A stretch of DNA of 64,000 bases from Sphingomonas profundi. Its GTDB lineage: Bacteria > Pseudomonadota > Alphaproteobacteria > Sphingomonadales > Sphingomonadaceae. The stretch covers positions 1,736,001 through 1,800,000 of the forward strand of contig NZ_CP046535.1 of the NCBI RefSeq assembly GCF_009739515.1, in the 5' to 3' direction. This document shows, piece by piece, positions 54,066-63,563 of this stretch. The translations under genes and the position numbers were made by a program. The first letter of the stretch is position 1; every line of letters begins with the position of its first letter. Under the pieces are notes generated by a model. It had not been told where the DNA came from, made no database searches, and saw nothing but the letters and a program-made list of their open reading frames with translations.

Positions 54066-56630
54066 TTAGAACGAGAAGTTCACGCGTGCATAATAATAGC
54101 CGCCGTTGATGCCGTAGGGGCTGAACGTCAGCGGCGCATCGAGCTGGTTGCCGCCGTTGACGAGGGTGAAGTTGGTCGTGCCCGGCACCAGCTTCACTGT
54201 CGGCGGCCGCTTGTTGAACACGTTGTTCGCGCCGGCAGACAGTTCGAAGTTGCTCGTCAGCTTGTAGTTCAGCTCGATATCGCCGATGAACGCCGTCTTG
54301 ATCTTCTGCTCGTAGAAGGTGCCGCCGTCCGGGCTCGCCAGGTTCGAGCTCTTGCCGTAGACCGTGCCGCGCAACGTCGCCGAGAACTTGTCCAGCGTGT
54401 AGAAGGCGGAGGCGATGAACTTCACCTTCGGCGACGCGTCCTCCAGGTTGCTGATCGAGATGGCGTCGAACAGGGCGATCGGCGCCGTGACGGTGGCTCC
54501 GGTGGAGGCGACGACGCCGGTCAGCGTCGGGCCGGTGCCGATCCTGCGCACCGTCGTCTTGTTATAGTTGCCGGACAGGGTCCAGTTGACGGTACCGGCA
54601 TCGCCGAAATCGGTGAGGTAGCTGGCGACGAGATCGATGCCGCGCGTGCGGGTGGTCGCGCCGTTGGTGAACAGGTTCACGCCGGTTTGCGTCACCTGCG
54701 GATCCAGCACGTTGCCGTTGGCGACGATCGCCTGACGGACGAGATCGTAGTTGGTCGCGCCGCCGCCGCTGTAGATGGTGCCCGAACCCAGGATGCGGTT
54801 GCGGATACGGATCTGGTAGGCGTCGATCGTAACGGTGAGGCGGTCGACCGGGCGGATCACCGTGCCAAGGCTGAAGTTTGTCGACTTCTCCGGCCGCAAA
54901 TTGTTGAAGCCGAGCAGCTTGGCCGCCGCCGAGTTGGCCGGCAGCTGGACGAAGGCCGTGGTCGGGCCGACGTTGGTCGCCGAGTAGAAGCCCTCCGCCA
55001 GCGTGGGTGCGCGGAAGCCGGTGGCCACCGTGCCGCGCAGGGCGAACATGTCCGAGAAGTCGTAGCGTGCGGTGCCCTTGTAGTTGGTCGTCCCGCCGAA
55101 GTCCGAATAATGCTCGTAGCGGACGGCGCCGTCCACCTTCAGGCCCTCGATCGGCAGCGCCGCGATGTCGAGATACACCGCCTCGTTGTTGCGCGTGTTG
55201 CGGCCGGCGTCCGACGGGCGGAAGCCCGGATAGGATTGGCCGCCCTCCTTATAGTAGGATAGCGGGTCGCCCGAGCCGATCTGGTAGGTGTTCTTGCGGT
55301 GCTCGTAGCCCGCCGCCACGTTCAGCGACCCGGCCATGCCGACGTCGAACTCCTTGCTGAAGTCCGCGTTCACGGTCCACTCGGTCGCGCGGAAGAAGCC
55401 GTCGTAGAAGTTTCGCGGCGTCAGCCCGGTATCGGCGTATAGCGAGGCGTTGGCAGAATCCACCGTGAAGATCGAGTTCTTGTCCTCGCCATAGGTGTAG
55501 CTCAGGTCGTAGCGGATGCCGCTGATCTCGCCCTTGACGCCGCCGGTGCCGGAATAATCCTCCTCGCGGATCTTCTCGCGCGGGTTGAAGCCGTTCGGGA
55601 AGGGATAGATCGTGACCCCGTTGACGACGCGGGACACGCGGGTCGGCACGCGGACATTCTCGTAGGCGCTGGCGATGCGGCGGCTGTACGAACCGAAGCT
55701 GTAGAGCTGGATGTCGCCGAAATCATAGCCGGCGTTATACTGCGCGTTCGTCAGGTGCGAGCGGGCGTCGCCGCTGATCCGGTTGACGAACGGAAAGCCG
55801 GGGATGCCCGGATAGAGCGCCCGCTGGGTGGCGTTGATACCGTAGAGGCCGGGTGCCGCGAGCGGCAGCAGCGTGCCGCTCGTATCCGTGACGCGCCGGT
55901 CGAGACCACCGACCTGGGTGAAATCGTGGAAGCGGTGGAAGGCGGTGACGTTCACGAACCCGCCCTCGCCCAGCTTGGTGGCCAGGTGGATGGTGCCGGC
56001 ATAGGTATCGCCGCCCACCTTGTAGTTCTTGCCGGCGGTGGCGTAGCCGCTGGCGCCCTCGTCATCGTCCTTCAGGATGATGTTGATGACACCCGCGATG
56101 GCATCGGAGCCATATTGCGCGGCGGCGCCGTCCTCCAGCACCTCGATGCGCGAGATGGAGGAAGGCGAGATCAGATCGAGATCGGCCGTGGCCGCGCCCT
56201 GATACGGTCCGCCGAGCACGGCGAGGTTCGCGGTGCCGTGGCGCCGCTTGCCGTTCACCAGCACCAGCGTGTGGTTCGGGCTGAGGCCGCGCAGCCGGGC
56301 GGAGAGCGTCAGGTTCGCGGTGTCGCCGCCGAAGGCCTGCGCGGTGAACGACGGCACCAGCTGGGTCAACACCTGGTTGAGGTTCGGCTGGCCGACATGC
56401 TGCAGCGTCTCGGCGCCGAGCACCTTGATCGGCGCCGCGCTCTCGGCGGCGGTGATGCCGGTTGCGCGGGTGCCGGTGACGATGATCTCACTGCCGTCCG
56501 GCTCGACCGAGGCCGCCGCCGGCGCGGCGGAACTGCTGTCGACCTGCATCTCGGCCGCATGTGCGGCGTGGCTGCCGACCAGGCACGCCACGGCGAGCGC
56601 GCCATAGGAAATCGTCTTGCTGTTAATCAT
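54066..56630 (-). CDS. TonB-dependent outer-membrane receptor
   Basis: This 854-residue receptor has a signal peptide ending SHAAHA. The TonB box is in SEIIVTGTRATG, the plug has RIEVLEDGAAAQYGSDAIAG, and the barrel ends in YYYARVNFSF. The plug version EVLEDGAAAQYGSDAIAG differs from the classical LRGPQ type and marks the subfamily often linked to amino acid or peptide uptake. The ligand is unproved. Between it and the amine oxidase gene lie 273 bases that probably hold a separate promoter. The RidA gene follows by 62 bases. Confidence 0.93.
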   Translation of the reverse strand: MINSKTISYGALAVACLVGSHAAHAAEMQVDSSSAAPAAASVEPDGSEIIVTGTRATGITAAESAAPIKVLGAETLQHVGQPNLNQVLTQLVPSFTAQAFGGDTANLTLSARLRGLSPNHTLVLVNGKRRHGTANLAVLGGPYQGAATADLDLISPSSISRIEVLEDGAAAQYGSDAIAGVINIILKDDDEGASGYATAGKNYKVGGDTYAGTIHLATKLGEGGFVNVTAFHRFHDFTQVGGLDRRVTDTSGTLLPLAAPGLYGINATQRALYPGIPGFPFVNRISGDARSHLTNAQYNAGYDFGDIQLYSFGSYSRRIASAYENVRVPTRVSRVVNGVTIYPFPNGFNPREKIREEDYSGTGGVKGEISGIRYDLSYTYGEDKNSIFTVDSANASLYADTGLTPRNFYDGFFRATEWTVNADFSKEFDVGMAGSLNVAAGYEHRKNTYQIGSGDPLSYYKEGGQSYPGFRPSDAGRNTRNNEAVYLDIAALPIEGLKVDGAVRYEHYSDFGGTTNYKGTARYDFSDMFALRGTVATGFRAPTLAEGFYSATNVGPTTAFVQLPANSAAAKLLGFNNLRPEKSTNFSLGTVIRPVDRLTVTIDAYQIRIRNRILGSGTIYSGGGATNYDLVRQAIVANGNVLDPQVTQTGVNLFTNGATTRTRGIDLVASYLTDFGDAGTVNWTLSGNYNKTTVRRIGTGPTLTGVVASTGATVTAPIALFDAISISNLEDASPKVKFIASAFYTLDKFSATLRGTVYGKSSNLASPDGGTFYEQKIKTAFIGDIELNYKLTSNFELSAGANNVFNKRPPTVKLVPGTTNFTLVNGGNQLDAPLTFSPYGINGGYYYARVNFSF

Positions 56631-56903
56631 GTGGCCCCCTTATGTTATCGCCTAGAGGAGCCTCTCCCGATCCTTATGGTTGCAATTTCGCGTGAGTAGA
56701 ATGCAGACGCAGTACGAACGTCGCGTGATATTCGAGCGCAAAGCACCCTGCCTTACGGACGATCGCCCAACTATCCCGATCACAAATGCGCTACACTGAC
56801 TGGAACTGGATGGTGTTTGTCTTGAGTGATTCTATCAATCCAGATGAATATACTTTACAGTTTTAATTCGTAAGCGCGTCATTCTTGCAACAGGATCGCC
56901 GAA
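56631..56903. other. AT-rich intergenic region before the TonB receptor
   Basis: These 273 bases are visibly poorer in GC than the rest of the window, especially 56800-56880. They probably hold the receptor's promoter and regulator sites, since it is the longest gap in the cluster. No gene, RNA or palindrome of note was found. Confidence 0.5.
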
Positions 56904-58508
56904 CTAGGCCGCCGCGCGCCGAGCCCCCGGCTCCGCCAGCGCCTGCGCCGCCACCCTGTCCGACAGCATCTTCACGGCCTGATGGGCGGACTGGATGCCG
57001 CCCTCCTGCCAGCCCGGCGTCTGGCTTAGCGCGGCGCTGGCGAAGTAGACGCGGTTGTCGGGCGTGTTCAGCAGGCGGAAGGCGGGCGTATCGATATGGC
57101 CTTCCTGCCGCCCGTTGGCGCTGCCGGCGTTCCAGTCCGGCCACGGCCCCATGCTGTAGGGCACCTTGCTCCAGTTCACGGCGACGCCGTTGACCAGATC
57201 GGCGCCATGCCCCGGATGCAGCTTCTCCACCACCGATCGGGCGAACTCGATCTGCTCGGCGATCGGCCGCTTCTGGAAGTCGGCCGATCGCTGGCCGGAG
57301 CTGTAGCAGGCGAGCAGCATGCCGCGATCGCTGTGCAGCCCGGCGGAGGGATACCAGATCAGCGAGGTCGGCCCGCCGACGAACGAGATGCCGCCGTAGA
57401 TCTGCTCCTTCTCCCAGAAGCGCGGGCTCTCGAACGCCACCTTGGTGGAGTTGTCGTAGACCACGGCGGCGATCGCCTGCGCGTATTTGCGCGAGAAATT
57501 GTTGTCGATCTTGGCGAGCACGTTGAACGGGATCGTGCAGACCATGTAATCGGCCGCCACGCTGGTCGCCGCGCCGCTGACGCTGTCGACATAGCCGACC
57601 TCGACGCCCTTGGCGGTCTGGCGGATCTGGCGCACCACGGCGTTGCGGATCGCCGGCCGCCGCAGGTGGCGATCGAAACCGGCATGGATGCGGTCCATGC
57701 CGCCCACCGGCTCGAACATCGTCGCCTGCATGTAGAGATTGTCTTCGAACAGGGTGAAGGGCAGCTGCTCGTTGGCCAGCAACTGCTCCAGCGGCAGCGC
57801 CGATCCCGGCGCGGCGAAGGTGACGCCGGCGCCCGGCGCCTGGCCGAAGCCCGATCGCTCGGTGCCCTTGAACGCCATCTGCTCGTCCAGATCGCCGTAC
57901 AGCTTCAGGAACGGCATCAGCTTGGCCTTGTCCGCCGCCGTGATCGTCTGGTCCAGCGCGCCCTGGTTCATCGCCTTGACCAGCAGCTCGGCGATGTGGC
58001 CGCGCATGTCGTTGATCGCCGTGCGCATCCGCAGCTTGCTGCCATTGTCGGCCATCACATAAGCGGAGCGGCTGGAATTGACCTCCACCTCCAAGGGCAC
58101 CTGGAAGCGGTCGGCATAGCCGAGCAGGCCGGTGTGGAAGCTGGGGATGCGCGCCGGCCCGGCGTTGAAGTAGATGCCGTCGGAGAAGCGCGCCGTCTGC
58201 GTCGCCTCGCCCACCATCTCGATCGGGTCGCCGTCCCGCACCGTCCAGGCCCGCCCGCCCACGCGCCCGCGCGCTTCCAGCAGGGTGACGAGGAAGCCGG
58301 CCTGCTCCAGCTCATAGGCGCTCACCAGGCCAGCGATGCCCGCGCCCAGCACCACCACGTGGCGTCCCTTGCCGATGCCGGCGGGCAGCGCGAAGCCGCT
58401 GTCGGCGCGGGCCTCGCTCATCAGGCCCAGCGTCTGCATGGCGGTGAAGGTGGCGCCCAGCCCGGCGGTCATGCCGATACGATGCAACAGGGTGCGACGG
58501 GTGATCAT
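56904..58508 (-). CDS. Tat-exported flavin monoamine / L-amino acid oxidase
   Basis: This 534-residue flavoprotein has an N-terminus that is a twin-arginine signal: ITRRTLLHRIGMTAG, a hydrophobic stretch and the cleavage region EARADSG. The FAD motif VVVLGAGIAGLVSAYELEQ, followed by LEARGRVGGRAWT, is that of flavin amine oxidases, and the C-terminal YFASAALSQTPGWQEGG resembles the isoalloxazine-binding end. Such enzymes oxidise amines or amino acids to imines with peroxide. Folding with FAD in the cytoplasm and export by Tat would place it in the periplasm. The ATG at 58508 follows AAAGGGC. Confidence 0.88.
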   Translation of the reverse strand: MITRRTLLHRIGMTAGLGATFTAMQTLGLMSEARADSGFALPAGIGKGRHVVVLGAGIAGLVSAYELEQAGFLVTLLEARGRVGGRAWTVRDGDPIEMVGEATQTARFSDGIYFNAGPARIPSFHTGLLGYADRFQVPLEVEVNSSRSAYVMADNGSKLRMRTAINDMRGHIAELLVKAMNQGALDQTITAADKAKLMPFLKLYGDLDEQMAFKGTERSGFGQAPGAGVTFAAPGSALPLEQLLANEQLPFTLFEDNLYMQATMFEPVGGMDRIHAGFDRHLRRPAIRNAVVRQIRQTAKGVEVGYVDSVSGAATSVAADYMVCTIPFNVLAKIDNNFSRKYAQAIAAVVYDNSTKVAFESPRFWEKEQIYGGISFVGGPTSLIWYPSAGLHSDRGMLLACYSSGQRSADFQKRPIAEQIEFARSVVEKLHPGHGADLVNGVAVNWSKVPYSMGPWPDWNAGSANGRQEGHIDTPAFRLLNTPDNRVYFASAALSQTPGWQEGGIQSAHQAVKMLSDRVAAQALAEPGARRAAA

Positions 58509-58759
58509 GCATGCCCTTTCAGTCCGCGCCACCCCTCCCAGGGCGGCTCAACCGAACCGCGCGCCGCTCGCGGCGGCACGCGTGTCTCGGGCCTTGGCAT
58601 CTTCCCCTTTTTCGGTGCGCGGCGCCGTGCGCCATGCCTGCTCGTTGCCCGTATTCAGGCGGGAAACGGCCGGTAACGCAATGGTAATATCCTGTCGCGA
58701 ACCGCCATCCGGGGTGTATGTTCAACGTATTGACGGCGGCTTAGGCCGGGGATCGCAGA

Positions 58760-59290
58760 TCAGGCGATCGCCTTGCCCATGCGGATCAGCGGCACTGGCA
58801 CGTCGCCCACCAGGTTCGTCACCGGCTCGATCTCGCGATAGCCGGCGGCGTGGTACAGCGGCACGCCCGCCATCGTCGCCATCAGCTCCATCCGCGTGAA
58901 GCCCTCGGCCGCCGCGGCCGCCTCGCACCGCGCCAGGATCAGCCGGCCGATGCCGCGCCGGGTGAAGGCCGGGTGGGTGTACATGGCCCTGGTCCGCGCC
59001 GGATCGCGCGCCGGATCGAGCAGCGCGTCGTCGCGCAGCGCCGTCGAGTGATCGCCGCCATACAAGGTGGCGCGCCGGCTCCAGCCGCCGCAGCCGGCCA
59101 GCGTGCCGCCCTCCTCCACCGCGAAATAGGTGCCGTCGCGCACCAGCTGCGAATCGAGGCCCATCACCGCCCGGCTGGCCACCACCTGCGCGGCCGTGAG
59201 GAAATCCTGCTGCAGCACGTCGATCGCCAGTGCCATCAGCGCCTTCATCGCCGGCAGATCGGCTTCGGTGGCGATGCGGATGGCGGGCAT
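58760..59290 (-). CDS. GNAT family N-acetyltransferase
   Basis: This 176-residue protein has one GNAT domain. The acetyl-CoA-binding motif A is MYTHPAFTRRGIGRLILARCEAAA (R-R-G-I-G-R core). The following strand FTRMELMATMAGVPLYHAAGY and YREIE fit the family. The substrate may be an amino acid, protein terminus or small amine, but sequence alone does not tell. The ATG at 59290 follows GGAGCCGCCT. It lies 80 bases from the tRNA-Tyr gene on the same strand. Confidence 0.85.
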   Translation of the reverse strand: MPAIRIATEADLPAMKALMALAIDVLQQDFLTAAQVVASRAVMGLDSQLVRDGTYFAVEEGGTLAGCGGWSRRATLYGGDHSTALRDDALLDPARDPARTRAMYTHPAFTRRGIGRLILARCEAAAAAEGFTRMELMATMAGVPLYHAAGYREIEPVTNLVGDVPVPLIRMGKAIA

Positions 59291-59370
59291 AGGCGGCTCC
59301 TGTTCGGCTCCCGCAGCCCGCTTGCCCCACAGCTGGGTGTGGCCGCTGCGGCGCGGCTCCTGATGGGTCT

Positions 59371-59456
59371 TGGTGGACAGGGCTGGATTCGAACCAGCGT
59401 ACGCTTGCACGGGCAGATTTACAGTCTGCTGCCTTTAACCACTCGGCCACCTGTCC
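59371..59456 (-). tRNA. tRNA-Tyr (GTA)
   Basis: This is an 86-base tRNA on the minus strand with CCA encoded at its 3' end. The acceptor stem is GGACAGG with CCTGTCC, the T-arm contains GGTTCGAATCC, and the anticodon loop CTGTAAA carries GTA, pairing with UAU/UAC codons. The long variable arm expected for bacterial tRNA-Tyr is present. Confidence 0.97.
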
Positions 59457-59538
59457 AAAGGGAGCCTCGCCGAAGCGAGGCGGCTCAATGGCGAATGGCC
59501 GCTTGCCTGTCAACGTCCGGCATGGATAAGGCGCGGCC

Positions 59539-60291
59539 ATGCGCAAAGGCCAGAGACCATCGTCACGCCCGTCCGCCCCGGCGGGCAATCGCCCGCGCTT
59601 CTGGGGCCGCCACCCGGTGATCGCCGCGCTCGCCAACCCGGCCCGCACGGTGCGCCGGATGTGGGGCACGCGGGAGGCGCTGGCGGCGCTCGATCTGCCG
59701 CCGGCCCTGCCCGTCACCTTCGCCGATGTCGCGGATCTCGGCCGGCTGGTGCCGCACGACGCGCCGCACCAGGGGCTGGTGATCGAGGTGGATCCCCTGC
59801 CCGACATGTGGCTGGGCGATCTCATCGATCTGGGGCGGGACGATCGCCGGCCGCTGCTGGTGCTGGATCAGGTGACGGATCCGCACAATGTCGGCGCCGT
59901 GCTGCGCTCGGCGGCGGCGTTCGACGCGCTTGGCATCGTCACGCAGGATCGCCACGCGCCGCCGGAATCGGGCGCGCTCGCCCGCGCGGCGTCCGGCGCG
60001 CTGGAGGTGGTGCCGTGGGTGCGCGTGGTGAACCTGGCCCGCGCGCTGGACGAGATCGGCGAGGCCGGCTTCTGGCGCATCGGCCTCACCGGCACGGCTC
60101 CCCGCACCCTCGGCGCGACCCTGGGCGAGACGCGACCGGCGCTGGTGCTGGGCGCCGAGGGCGAGGGCATGCGCGCCAACACCGAGGCGCATTGCGACGA
60201 GCTGGCCAAGCTGCCGATCAGCCCGAAGGTGGAGAGCCTGAACGTGTCGAACGCGGCGGCGATCGCGCTCTATGCGGCGGCGGTGCGCTGA
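59539..60291 (+). CDS. rlmB: TrmH-family 23S rRNA (guanosine-2'-O-)-methyltransferase
   Basis: This 250-residue SPOUT methyltransferase has the N-terminal substrate-binding part with FWGRHPVIAAL and the trefoil-knot catalytic domain with the three motifs LVLDQVTDPHNVGAVLRSAA, LVLGAEGEGM and SPKVESLNVSNAAAIALY. The sequence GxNVGAVLRSA is shared by RlmB and TrmH. Length and the N-terminal domain favour RlmB, which methylates G2251 of 23S rRNA. It starts 82 bases from the tRNA-Tyr gene, divergently. Confidence 0.9.
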   Translation: MRKGQRPSSRPSAPAGNRPRFWGRHPVIAALANPARTVRRMWGTREALAALDLPPALPVTFADVADLGRLVPHDAPHQGLVIEVDPLPDMWLGDLIDLGRDDRRPLLVLDQVTDPHNVGAVLRSAAAFDALGIVTQDRHAPPESGALARAASGALEVVPWVRVVNLARALDEIGEAGFWRIGLTGTAPRTLGATLGETRPALVLGAEGEGMRANTEAHCDELAKLPISPKVESLNVSNAAAIALYAAAVR

Positions 60292-60301
60292 CCCGGCGGG
60301 A

Positions 60302-60868
60302 TCAGGCGAGCGCGCGCACCGGCCGCCGGCGCAGCATCGCGCCGATCAGGCCGAAGCCGGCCAGCATCATCGCCCAGGTCGCGGTCTCCGGCACCGCCGC
60401 TACCGACACCACCGCGTCGCTGGCGAGGAAGGCGACGCTCCTGTCGGCGTCGGTGAAGCTCAGCATCGCCGGGGTCGGCCCGGTCGCGCTCGCATCGAAC
60501 GAGAAGAAGAAGTCGTTGGTGCGGTTCACCAGCACGTTGGTGCCGTTGAGCGCGCCGCCGAGCACGAGGCGCGGGAAGGTGGAGAAGGCGTTCGGCTGGA
60601 AATAGCCGAAGGCGGGCGCCGCCGAGAAGGCGCCGGCGTTGAGCTGGCCGTCCGTCACCGCCGCGAACCGATCCGGCGCGCCGACGAAGCCGTTGCCCGT
60701 GTCGTCATAGGAGACGGTGAAGTCCACGCGAAGCTGGCCGAACGGCGGCGTCTCGCCGAAGAAATTGGCGAAGCGCGTCGCCGTGAGCGCGAAGGAGCGC
60801 ATCACCACCGCCGACTCGGCCTGCCCCGCCAGCAGCATGGCCGCCACGAATGCCACGATATGCTTCAT
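60302..60868 (-). CDS. PEPxxWA-CTERM sorting domain protein
   Basis: This 188-residue secreted protein has a signal peptide (HIVAFVAAMLLAGQAESA) and ends with VPETATWAMMLAGFGLIG, then RRRP. That is the PEPxxWA-CTERM variant (Pro-Glu-Thr, Trp-Ala, hydrophobic helix, Arg tail) recognised by exosortase-type sorting. The middle is beta-rich with no known enzyme motif. In sphingomonads these proteins are often exported with exopolysaccharide. No exosortase gene lies in the window. It is convergent with rlmB, with ten bases between. Confidence 0.88.
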   Translation of the reverse strand: MKHIVAFVAAMLLAGQAESAVVMRSFALTATRFANFFGETPPFGQLRVDFTVSYDDTGNGFVGAPDRFAAVTDGQLNAGAFSAAPAFGYFQPNAFSTFPRLVLGGALNGTNVLVNRTNDFFFSFDASATGPTPAMLSFTDADRSVAFLASDAVVSVAAVPETATWAMMLAGFGLIGAMLRRRPVRALA

Positions 60869-60939
60869 GCTCCGCTCCCCCGCAATGTAACTAGCAATCG
60901 GTAGCGAGAACAAAGGGATGCGGCAATCCGCCGTCTCGG

Positions 60940-60958
60940 CCGTCCCGAAGCGGGACGG
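60940..60958 (-). terminator. Hairpin past the helicase gene
   Basis: CCGTCCCG (60940-60947) and CGGGACGG (60951-60958) form a perfect 8-bp stem with a 3-base loop directly past the stop of the minus-strand helicase. No T-run follows. Confidence 0.55.
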
Positions 60959-60959
60959 T

Positions 60960-63449
60960 TCAGCCGCGCTGTGCCGCCTTCTTCGTGCGCAAGGTCGGGT
61001 CGGCCGCCGCCGGATCGTCCGGCCAGGGGTGCCGCGGATAGCGTCCGCGCATCTCCTTCGCCACGGCCGCCCAGCTGCCCGCCCAGAAGCCCGGCAGGTC
61101 GCGCGTCGTCTGGATCGGGCGGCCGGCGGGGGAGGTGAGGCGCAGCACCAGCGGAACGCGCCCGCCCGCCACCGTCGGGTGGGCGGAGAGGCCGAACAGG
61201 GCCTGCGGGCGCAGCTCCACCGCCGGGCCGCCCTCCGCCGCATAGTCGATCGCGTGGCTGCTGCCGGCGGGCGAGGCGAAGCGCGCCGGCGCCAGTCGGT
61301 CGAGCGCCTGCCGCCCGTCCCAGCCGAGCATCGCGTCCAGTGCCCCCGCCAGTGCCCCCGGCTCCACGTCGCCCAGCCGGCGGCGGCCGGCGAGCAGCGG
61401 CGGCAGCCACCCGGCCGCCGACTCCGCCAGCGCCGCGTCGGAGATGTCGGGCACCGCGCCGCCATGCGCGGCGGCGAAGGCGGCGCGGGCCTGCGTCGCG
61501 CGCGCCTCCTCTGGCCAGGGCAGCAGGCCCATGCCGCCCGCCGCCACCCCGCCGAGCAGCGCTGCGACGATCGCCGCCGCGTCGGGTGCGTCGTCCGGCC
61601 CGCCGGAGAGGCGCACCGCGCCCAGCCGCCGCTCGCGCCGGGCGATCGCCCCGCCGGTCGCCGGATCGAAGGAGACGCTGCGCACCGCCGCCACCCGATC
61701 GGTCAGCAGCCGCTCCACCAGCGCCTGATCGATCGACACCGCCGAGAGGATGCGGGCGCGCGCCGCCACCCCTTGCGTCTCGGCCACCGCCAGCCACTCG
61801 GCGCGTGCCAGTGGCGAGGCGGGGTCGAGACGGAAGCCGCGCCCGCCGACCGAGATCCAGTCCTCGCCCGCCGCATCGCGCCGGCGCGCCACGCGATCAG
61901 GAAAGGCGAGCGCGACGCAGCCGGCGATCGCCTCCGCGTCCCCCGCCCCGCCCCCCGCCCCGCCCCCTGGCGCACCCGCGCCCGCCGCTCCACCGACCAG
62001 CCCGCGCCAGCGCCGCGCCAGCGCGCGGGCGGCATCCGCCCGCTTGCCCCGCTCCGATCGCCAGCGGCGGACGCGCGTCTCGATATCGGCATCGCCGCCG
62101 CCCAGGCCGCGTTCGGAGAGCAGCACCGCCACCTCCGCCGCCGCGCCGGCCCACCCCAGCGCCGCCGCCATAACCAGCATGTGGCCCAGGCGCGGCGGCA
62201 GCGGCAGCGCGGCGATGGCGTGGCCGTGCGGCGTCGGCCGCCCGTCCGCGTCGATCGCGCCGAGCGCCGCCAGCCGCGTCCGCGCCTCGGCGATGGCGGC
62301 GGGTGGCGGCGGATCGAGCCAGCGCAGGCTCGCCGGATCGGTGACGCCCCACAGGGCGCAATCGAGCAGCAGGGCGGAGAGGTCCGCCTCCAGTATCTCG
62401 GGCGGATCGTAGGGCGGCAGGCTGGCCATCGCCGCCGCCTCCCACAGCCGATAGGCGATGCCCGACCCCTGCCGCGCGGCGCGCCCGGCCCGCTGCGTCG
62501 CCGCCGCCTGCGAGACGCGCTCGGTGGATAGGCGGGTGAGGCCGGCGGCGCGATCGTAGCGCGGCCGGCGCGCCAGACCGGAATCGATCACGATGCGCAC
62601 GCCCTCCAGGGTCAGGCTCGTCTCGGCGATGCTGGTGGCCAGCACGATCTTGCGCACGCCCGTCGGCGGCGCGGCGATCGCGGCGCGCTGCTCGGCCGGA
62701 TCGAGGCTGCCGTGCAGGCGGTGGATGGCGATGTGCGGCGGCAGGCCGGCGATCCGCTCGGCCGTGCGCTCGATCTCGCCGACGCCGGGCAGGAAGGCCA
62801 GCACATCGCCCTCCGCCTCGTCCGCCAGCGCCGCGCGGATGGCGGAGGCCACCGCATCCTCGATCCGCGTCTCGGCGGCGCGACCGATGTGGCGCAAGGT
62901 GAGGGGGTGGCTGCGCCCGGCGCTCTCGATCACCGGCGCCGCGCCCAGCAGGGCGGCGAAGCGCGCGCCGTCCAGCGTGGCGGACATGGCGAGGACGCGC
63001 AGGTCCGGCCGCAGCCCGCCCTGCGCGTCCAGCGCCAGCGCCAGCCCGAAGTCGCTGTCCAGGCTGCGCTCGTGCACCTCGTCGAACAGCACGGCTGATA
63101 TGCCGGCGAGTTCGGGATCGGCCTGGATGCGGTTGCGGAAGATGCCCTCCGTCAGCACCAGCACGCGGGTGGCGCGCGACTGCTTCGTGTCGAGCCGGGT
63201 CGCATAGCCGATCGTGCCGCCCACCGCCTCGCCGGCCAGCGCCGCCATCCGCTCGGCCGCCGCCCGCGCCGCCAGCCGGCGCGGCGAGAGCAGCAGCACC
63301 TGCCCGCCGCACCACGGCTCGGCGAGGAGCGCCGGCGCCACGGCCGTGGTCTTGCCCGCGCCCGGCGGGGCGACCAGCACGGCGTTCGGCCCGGCGCGCA
63401 GGGCGGCGAGCAGATCGGGCAACACGGCATGGATCGGCAGGTCGGTCAC
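60960..63449 (-). CDS. hrpB: ATP-dependent helicase HrpB
   Basis: This 829-residue DEAH-type helicase has Walker A LVAPPGAGKTTAVAP, motif II LFDEVHERSLDSD, motif III MSATLD, and motif VI TQRAGRAARQGSG. The C-terminal domain (from about residue 450) is the HrpB-specific region, and length fits. HrpB resembles HrpA and probably acts on RNA, but its bacterial role is poorly defined. The GTG at 63449 follows AGGAGGGCAGGC, an excellent ribosome site. A GTG at 63467 lies upstream and an ATG start is absent in this region. Confidence 0.94.
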   Translation of the reverse strand: MTDLPIHAVLPDLLAALRAGPNAVLVAPPGAGKTTAVAPALLAEPWCGGQVLLLSPRRLAARAAAERMAALAGEAVGGTIGYATRLDTKQSRATRVLVLTEGIFRNRIQADPELAGISAVLFDEVHERSLDSDFGLALALDAQGGLRPDLRVLAMSATLDGARFAALLGAAPVIESAGRSHPLTLRHIGRAAETRIEDAVASAIRAALADEAEGDVLAFLPGVGEIERTAERIAGLPPHIAIHRLHGSLDPAEQRAAIAAPPTGVRKIVLATSIAETSLTLEGVRIVIDSGLARRPRYDRAAGLTRLSTERVSQAAATQRAGRAARQGSGIAYRLWEAAAMASLPPYDPPEILEADLSALLLDCALWGVTDPASLRWLDPPPPAAIAEARTRLAALGAIDADGRPTPHGHAIAALPLPPRLGHMLVMAAALGWAGAAAEVAVLLSERGLGGGDADIETRVRRWRSERGKRADAARALARRWRGLVGGAAGAGAPGGGAGGGAGDAEAIAGCVALAFPDRVARRRDAAGEDWISVGGRGFRLDPASPLARAEWLAVAETQGVAARARILSAVSIDQALVERLLTDRVAAVRSVSFDPATGGAIARRERRLGAVRLSGGPDDAPDAAAIVAALLGGVAAGGMGLLPWPEEARATQARAAFAAAHGGAVPDISDAALAESAAGWLPPLLAGRRRLGDVEPGALAGALDAMLGWDGRQALDRLAPARFASPAGSSHAIDYAAEGGPAVELRPQALFGLSAHPTVAGGRVPLVLRLTSPAGRPIQTTRDLPGFWAGSWAAVAKEMRGRYPRHPWPDDPAAADPTLRTKKAAQRG

Positions 63450-63563
63450 GCCTGCCCTCCTAGCCACTTAGGCGCGTCCGCCCAAGGCGGCGACCGCTTC
63501 GCCCATCGTGACGGGCGGCACAGTGCGGTGGCCTGTGCAGGCGGGCCGTGCGAAAGTCCGGTC

